Source: a bacterium
Lineage (GTDB): Bacteria > Pseudomonadota > Gammaproteobacteria > Methylococcales > Methylomonadaceae
Direction of reading: 5' to 3'
Assembly (NCBI GenBank): GCA_030591965.1
Contig: JAUVAA010000003.1
Coordinates: 1 to 49,017 of the forward strand
DNA length: 49,017 nt
Made by a program: the position numbers and the translations under genes
The notes under the pieces: generated by a model
The model's input: the letters and a program-made list of their open reading frames with translations, nothing else
What the model was told of the DNA's origin: nothing
The model's database searches: none
Part shown: positions 42,265 through 49,017 of the stretch, piece after piece
Layout of the letters: the number at the start of each line of letters is the position of its first letter
Position numbering within the stretch: position 1 is the stretch's first letter

Positions 42265-43173
42265 TTATTTTAATAACTCTCTGGCTTTTTCAAATGCAGC
42301 TATAAAGTCTAGATAAACTGGCTTATCGCCCGTTAGCATAGACTCAAGTAAGGCATGCTGAACTTTATATTTGATATTACCGACGGCTAAAGGGCCTACG
42401 CCAACGGCATTTTCCGAGCCAGTGGCATGAGTTAAAGGAGCACCAAAATCATTTAGTTGGATACCTGCGATACCTGATGGTGGGACAGCATTAACATCAC
42501 CTGCGACTTTAAGTTGCTTGGCATGGCTCAACACTTCAGCATTTAAAATTTGAATACCAGCTTTAGCAGTACAGAAAATAATATCAGCATCTTCAATGAG
42601 AGCAATTTTATCTTCATCATAGGTAGCGACTGTGCCAGATAGATTCGAGTTAAAACGGCGGTTGTATTCTTCTGCAAGACCCTGTGCAGCCTCACTAGAA
42701 AAATGATCAACTAAAGTGGTCGTTGCGCCGGCTAGGGATGTAATAACCCCTGTAGCGATACCCACAGGCCCTGTACCGCCAAATACTAAAGCTTTGCAAT
42801 CCTTTAGTTCTTTGTTGTGTTTTTCTTTTAGCTCTTTTTCTACACAAGCGACTAAAGCAGCTGCTGTCGTGAATGCACCACTTGGGTCAGCAAAAACTGA
42901 GACTTCAAAAGGGGGCACCATGGCTTTTTTTGCACCATTAAGCATATCAACTGCTACGCCTAAATCACGACCACCAATAAAAATCGCTGTTTTTTTAACG
43001 CCCGAAGGTCCACGGGAGAAGATGACGTCTTGAGTTAGTCGGCCTATGCTTTCTAACTTTACATTGGCATAAGGCATTAATACATCAAAGTCACAGTCCA
43101 ATGCCATATTGACATCAAAAGGGCTGTTATTTTGCATAGGGTCGAACATATGTAATATGCTTCTTTTAGCCAT
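42265..43173 (-). CDS. mtdB: NAD(P)-dependent methylenetetrahydromethanopterin dehydrogenase (MtdB type)
   Basis: SILHMFDP..NSPFDVNMALD, FSRGPSGVKKTAIFIGGRD, VSVFADPSGAFTTAAA, VAGDVNAVPPSGIAGI. Confidence 0.92.
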   Translation of the reverse strand: MAKRSILHMFDPMQNNSPFDVNMALDCDFDVLMPYANVKLESIGRLTQDVIFSRGPSGVKKTAIFIGGRDLGVAVDMLNGAKKAMVPPFEVSVFADPSGAFTTAAALVACVEKELKEKHNKELKDCKALVFGGTGPVGIATGVITSLAGATTTLVDHFSSEAAQGLAEEYNRRFNSNLSGTVATYDEDKIALIEDADIIFCTAKAGIQILNAEVLSHAKQLKVAGDVNAVPPSGIAGIQLNDFGAPLTHATGSENAVGVGPLAVGNIKYKVQHALLESMLTGDKPVYLDFIAAFEKARELLK

Positions 43174-43218
43174 GAGGTATCCTTGTTTTAAAAAAGAGCG
43201 ATTAAATTTTTTAGAATA

Positions 43219-43251
43219 AAAAGCACAAGGAATAACCCAAAGTGCTTTTTA
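43219..43251 (-). terminator. Hairpin between the two mtdB-like genes
   Basis: aaaagcacaaggaataacccaaagtgctttt stem; T-run on the minus strand. Confidence 0.7.
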
Positions 43252-43265
43252 TGCATGTAAAAGGT

Positions 43266-44174
43266 TTATTTAGAAGCTTGAATATATTCGCGAGCTGCTG
43301 CGAAAGCATGTTCAAAATGCAAGTAAAGTGGATGATCTTTTTCAATCATAGTCTTTAGTAACTTGCTTTGCACCTGGTATTTAACATTGCCAATGGCTAA
43401 AGCGCCGACACCAACAGCACCACTCTGAGAGCCAGCAATAGCTTTACCATTGTCAAAAGGATCTAAACCAGCAACACCTGATGGTGGAACTGCGTTAACA
43501 TCCGCTGCGACTTTTAATTGCGGTGCTGAAGCAACTAATTCAGCGCTTAATAGTTCAATGCCTGCTGCACCTGTAGCAAAAACAACATCGGCAGTTTTAA
43601 TGTATTCAGCTTTATCAGCATCAGCACCGGCAGTAATAGTAATTTTACCTGCACCGAATTCTTGATTACACATATCAGTAATGCGCTGTGCTTTATCTAA
43701 TTGACGGCCAATAATTCGGACAGTTGCACCGGCTTGGGCAGCTAAAACGGCTGCTACTTGACCTACTGGTCCTGTACCACCCAAAACAAGGATATTTTTA
43801 CCTGCTAAATCTGTGCTAAATTCGGTTTTTAGTTTATCTTCAACAACCGCAACCATACCCGCTGCAGTTGTAAAGGCACCGCTAGGATCTGCTAAGACAG
43901 AAACTTGAAACGGTGGAAACATGGCCTCAGTTGCCGCTTTTAGCATATCCATCGCTTGTTTAGTATCACGACCACCAATAAAAAAACCGGTGTATTTCAA
44001 ACCTTTAGGGCTACGTGAAAAAATAGCATCTTGTACTAAGCCCTGAACTTCATCGGGCTCAACATTGGTATAAGGTATGGCAGAAACCCAGCCTGCATCA
44101 ACGGCCATATTGACATCAAAAGGACTTAAGTTTTTTGCTGTGGTTAGCATGTGTAAGATTAAAGGTTTAGACAT
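43266..44174 (-). CDS. Second MtdB-type methylene-H4MPT dehydrogenase paralogue
   Basis: LILHMLTTAKNLSPFDVNMAVD, FIGGRD, LGGTGPVGQVAAVLAAQAGA, AADVNAVPPSGVAGLD. Confidence 0.9.
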   Translation of the reverse strand: MSKPLILHMLTTAKNLSPFDVNMAVDAGWVSAIPYTNVEPDEVQGLVQDAIFSRSPKGLKYTGFFIGGRDTKQAMDMLKAATEAMFPPFQVSVLADPSGAFTTAAGMVAVVEDKLKTEFSTDLAGKNILVLGGTGPVGQVAAVLAAQAGATVRIIGRQLDKAQRITDMCNQEFGAGKITITAGADADKAEYIKTADVVFATGAAGIELLSAELVASAPQLKVAADVNAVPPSGVAGLDPFDNGKAIAGSQSGAVGVGALAIGNVKYQVQSKLLKTMIEKDHPLYLHFEHAFAAAREYIQASK

Positions 44175-44275
44175 AGGGTTCTCTATAAATTGAATTGAAA
44201 CTGGAATTATTTTCTAAGTATAAAATAAAACGCAGCTTATTCACAGGATCTAATTAACAGGAAGGGTATTTGCGT

Positions 44276-44328
44276 GAGGGGCTTTAGCGACGACTTGTAC
44301 GAAATCGCGGCTAAAGCCCCTCCCACGA
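44276..44328. repeat. REP-like hairpin, GTGGGAGGGGCTTTAG family, copy 2
   Basis: gtgaggggctttag ... ctaaagcccctcccac. Confidence 0.85.
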
Positions 44329-44338
44329 GACATTTAGA

Positions 44339-46567
<2,229 letters not shown>

Positions 46568-46595
46568 TTAATAGAGGAAAGGTGTACTGGCAGTT

Positions 46596-46624
46596 ATTAT
46601 AATATACTAAGAAAGGTACGTCCT
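46596..46624 (-). promoter_or_regulatory. Possible sigma70-like promoter for icd next to the IS junction
   Basis: Minus strand: AGGACG - 17 bp - TATAAT; -35 is weak; ends one base before the IS TSD. Confidence 0.35.
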
Positions 46625-46634
46625 ATTGGTATCA

Positions 46635-47924
46635 TCAGTGTTCCCTTATTAATTGTATGCGTGGCACTAACCTCGCCATAAGAGAGTGCATAAAGCAACG
46701 CCAAGACATTCCTGTTATTATTGCATTTTGAACTGCCCGAATAGTTGATGAGCTGATACGAGCTATTCTTGGCAAAAAGAATAATGGATTGACAAAACAA
46801 CCTCGTTTTTGAGCCAGTTGTTGTCTTTTTTCCAGAGCCTCGATGTACTTTTTATCCGATGGATGAATTAATTCTGGTTGCTGTATTTTTGACGCTTCTT
46901 CAAACACACGCATTAAATTGTAACTCATGGCTGTTAGGCGCATTTGGTTTTTCAGTGAGTTGCCATTAGAAGACCAAGCTTTCGTTTCCTTCAAATTGCT
47001 TTTGGTGTTATTGAATGTCTTTTCAATCGTCCAGCGTTTAAAGTACAGTATAGCGATAGTCCCTGGGTTAATCGTCACTGGCAAAGTGGTGACAAAACGA
47101 TGAAGCTTTCCCGTTTCTGGATCACGGTAATCCACTATGCTAAATTTGATCCCCTTGTTTTCGTACACGCTATAAGTCTCAACGCCTGTATTGATTACAT
47201 TGAGGGAATCAAAAGAGAGGGATTCGACGAAAGTTGCGACTGAATTTTCTTTGAGCATTGAAACCATGTAATTAGCCTGTCCTTTCTGCTGATCCCACCA
47301 AGCATAGTCGGTGACCGCTTTATCGTAAATATAAAGGTGCTTTTGAGGGCTGTTATTTTGCTTTTCAATGTAATCTCGTAACACGGGTATTTCTTGATGT
47401 CTTTGGGTTCCATTCGTCACAAGGCAAAGAAACCTTAGCAACCCATTTCTAAGATTCAACGCGTAAATACCGCCTGCCGCATAGACTTTCCCATGGATAT
47501 TTTTCTCGGTATGGCAGGCATGGCTGATAAAATGTCCATCCGCTGCCTCGACGGTATATTCGTCAAGTTCTGGAAATTCTTTTAGGTAATCAACCCCTTG
47601 TGATAATAGTGATTCACAGTGAAGTTGATAGCTTTGCTGTTCAAATACCTCAAGCATATTTGTTCGTCTGTGCGACTTAAGGGATTTAAAATACGTTGAG
47701 TGAGGAAGCGACTGACCATAAATCTCTGCATTGATTTGGAGGAAATGGCGACCACTATCCACCGCACTGATACAACGCAACAACCCTAGCTGAATAAAGT
47801 CTATATCATTCAGCCCAGGACATGAACGTACCCACAAAGGGTGACGTTCTACTAACAAGGCACGCTCCATACTTTCATGACAGTGTTGGTGAATATATTC
47901 AGAGAGTGTCGGTTCTTTAAGCAT
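46635..47924 (-). CDS. IS4-family DDE transposase
   Basis: VTNGTQRHQEIPVLRDYIEKQ, LHRFVTTLPVTINPGTIAILYFKRWTIEKTFNNTKSNLKETKAW (Y-(2)-R-(3)-E-(6)-K-like); stop lies within the left TIR. Confidence 0.9.
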   Translation of the reverse strand: MLKEPTLSEYIHQHCHESMERALLVERHPLWVRSCPGLNDIDFIQLGLLRCISAVDSGRHFLQINAEIYGQSLPHSTYFKSLKSHRRTNMLEVFEQQSYQLHCESLLSQGVDYLKEFPELDEYTVEAADGHFISHACHTEKNIHGKVYAAGGIYALNLRNGLLRFLCLVTNGTQRHQEIPVLRDYIEKQNNSPQKHLYIYDKAVTDYAWWDQQKGQANYMVSMLKENSVATFVESLSFDSLNVINTGVETYSVYENKGIKFSIVDYRDPETGKLHRFVTTLPVTINPGTIAILYFKRWTIEKTFNNTKSNLKETKAWSSNGNSLKNQMRLTAMSYNLMRVFEEASKIQQPELIHPSDKKYIEALEKRQQLAQKRGCFVNPLFFLPRIARISSSTIRAVQNAIITGMSWRCFMHSLMARLVPRIQLIREH

Positions 47925-48037
47925 AGGTAATATCCATTGATGAGTTGATTAAAACGGACATTTTTAAATTTTTTTTTTGCAGTCATTGCAAGCTTTTTTT
48001 TGAATTATTGCTTATTTTTTTCACTGCTGCCTGAGCC

Positions 48038-48178
48038 GGGTGTGATTAAAAGTGCGGGGAAACAAGTAAAATCAATAGCATACAAAAATCGAACTCATCA
48101 ATTTAGAAGTATAACTATTTGATTTTGTTAGATGGTAAAAATATGCTTTTGAAAATCCCCGCACTTTTAATCGCACCC
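48038..48178. mobile_element. 141-bp MITE nested inside the IS
   Basis: TIR gggtgtgattaaaagtgcgggga / tccccgcacttttaatcgcaccc (22/23); TSD gcctgagcc at 48029-48037 and 48179-48187. Confidence 0.92.
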
Positions 48179-48366
48179 GCCTGAGCCTCACGTTATTATT
48201 CTGATGGCTTAAAGTTCAAAAAAATGGAAATATTGGTGTGGTACATTACTCTGCTAAGTTGTCGGTGATTTTAGTTGGGCGGCTCTTCTTTCAATGGGAA
48301 CACTGATGATTGGTATGAGACTGTAAAATAGCAAAATAGTTATTTCTCTGATTATAAGAAGTATTA

Positions 48367-48416
48367 GTGGGAGGGGCTTTTAGCCGCGATTTTATACGGC
48401 TAAAAGCCCCTCCCAC
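48367..48416. repeat. REP-like hairpin, GTGGGAGGGGCTTTTAG family, copy 3
   Basis: gtgggaggggcttttag ... ctaaaagcccctcccac, perfect 17-bp arms. Confidence 0.92.
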
Positions 48417-48531
48417 AGAAATTGTTAAATTGATTTTTATTAGCTACTTAGGAGAGAGGACTGTCACAATGCTAAAGGCGAACAAAAAGACAAGTCAGAA
48501 CCAACAAGCTATACAATTCCCATTCCTTACA

Positions 48532-48555
48532 TAGGCGGACTAAAGTCTGCCCTAC
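48532..48555. repeat. Solo GGCGGACTAAAGTCTGCCCTAC hairpin, related to the ends of 41877-42224
   Basis: aggcggactaaagtctgccctac. Confidence 0.7.
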
Positions 48556-48574
48556 ATTTTCTCTTTTTTATTAA

Positions 48575-49017
48575 ATGTCTAAGCTCCCTACGTCCCCCGC
48601 TTTTGTTATTGATCAGCAAGTGCTGCAAGAATCGATTGAACTATTGAATGATTTACGAGTACAGTCTGGTTGTCGAGTTTTGTATTCTATTAAAGCTTTG
48701 CCGTTAATCTCGCTTTTAGAGTGGCTTAAGCCGCATGTCGATGGCTTTTCTGTTAGTTCTTTATTTGAAGCTCAATTAGCCTATGAAGTATTGGATAAGA
48801 GGCAAAGCATACATCTCACTACGCCGGGTATTAGGCCTGATGAAATTATCCAGCTTAGTCAGATTTGCAGTCATATTAGTTTTAATTCATTAAGTCAGCA
48901 GCAGATATTTTCTAGTGCAGAACATGAGCCGGTTTCTCAAGGTTTACGGGTTAATCCGAAGCTTTCTTTTGCGCCTGATAAGCGATTTGATCCTTGTCGT
49001 TTGCATTCAAAATTAGG
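48575..49017 (+). CDS. nspC: Carboxynorspermidine decarboxylase, 5' part (runs off the window; absent from the ORF track)
   Basis: Translation MSKLPTSPAFVIDQQVLQESIELL...VLYSIKALPLISLLEWLKPHVDGFSVSSLFEAQLA...IHLTTPGIRPDEI...GLRVNPKLSFAPDKRFDPCRLHSKL. Confidence 0.88.
   Translation, partial: MSKLPTSPAFVIDQQVLQESIELLNDLRVQSGCRVLYSIKALPLISLLEWLKPHVDGFSVSSLFEAQLAYEVLDKRQSIHLTTPGIRPDEIIQLSQICSHISFNSLSQQQIFSSAEHEPVSQGLRVNPKLSFAPDKRFDPCRLHSKL

Larger units (their letters stand above)
46633..48308. mobile_element. IS4-like insertion sequence (1676 bp including a nested 141-bp MITE and its duplicated TSD)
   Basis: TIR catcagtgttccc (46633-46645) / gggaacactgatg (48296-48308), 13/13; TSD attggtat at 46625-46632 and 48309-48316. 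Confidence 0.92.

Overview
This 49 kb window looks like an ordinary chromosomal segment of a gammaproteobacterial methanotroph. Methylococcales is inferred from two MtdB-type methylene-H4MPT dehydrogenases plus the general gene content; there is no rRNA or marker in the window to prove it. Core gene blocks: bepA; orphan tusD/dsrE; the classic trpF-trpB-trpA-accD-folC-SPOR-cvpA-purF cluster; pncC; metZ; pgm; an OprI/Lpp-like lipoprotein between two L,D-transpeptidases; rdgC; a UDG-superfamily glycosylase; a purN-like gene; aldehyde dehydrogenase; acs; a MASE1-CHASE-PAS-PAS-GGDEF-EAL protein; recJ; RRM and cold-shock genes; selO; rlmG; yigZ; a porin; an FMN-binding/4-TM gene pair; a MotA/MotB-like pair; tandem mtdB paralogues; monomeric icd; an IS4-type insertion sequence; and a truncated nspC at the right edge. 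I found no CRISPR, prophage, defence island or biosynthetic cluster. The most unusual content is intergenic. The gaps are full of small palindromic or MITE-like elements, several nested inside one another. Three have base-level boundaries: an IS with 13-bp TIR and 8-bp TSD holding a 141-bp MITE with 23-bp TIR and 9-bp TSD; a 145-bp element with 7-bp TSD inside a MITE whose second copy in this window acts as the empty site; and a 157-bp MITE with 5-bp TSD enclosing a REP-like palindrome. A 133-bp hairpin overlaps the predicted start of an L,D-transpeptidase, and its arm differences are strand-biased toward G-U pairs. Homology calls come from recognising protein motifs by eye; no database search was run.
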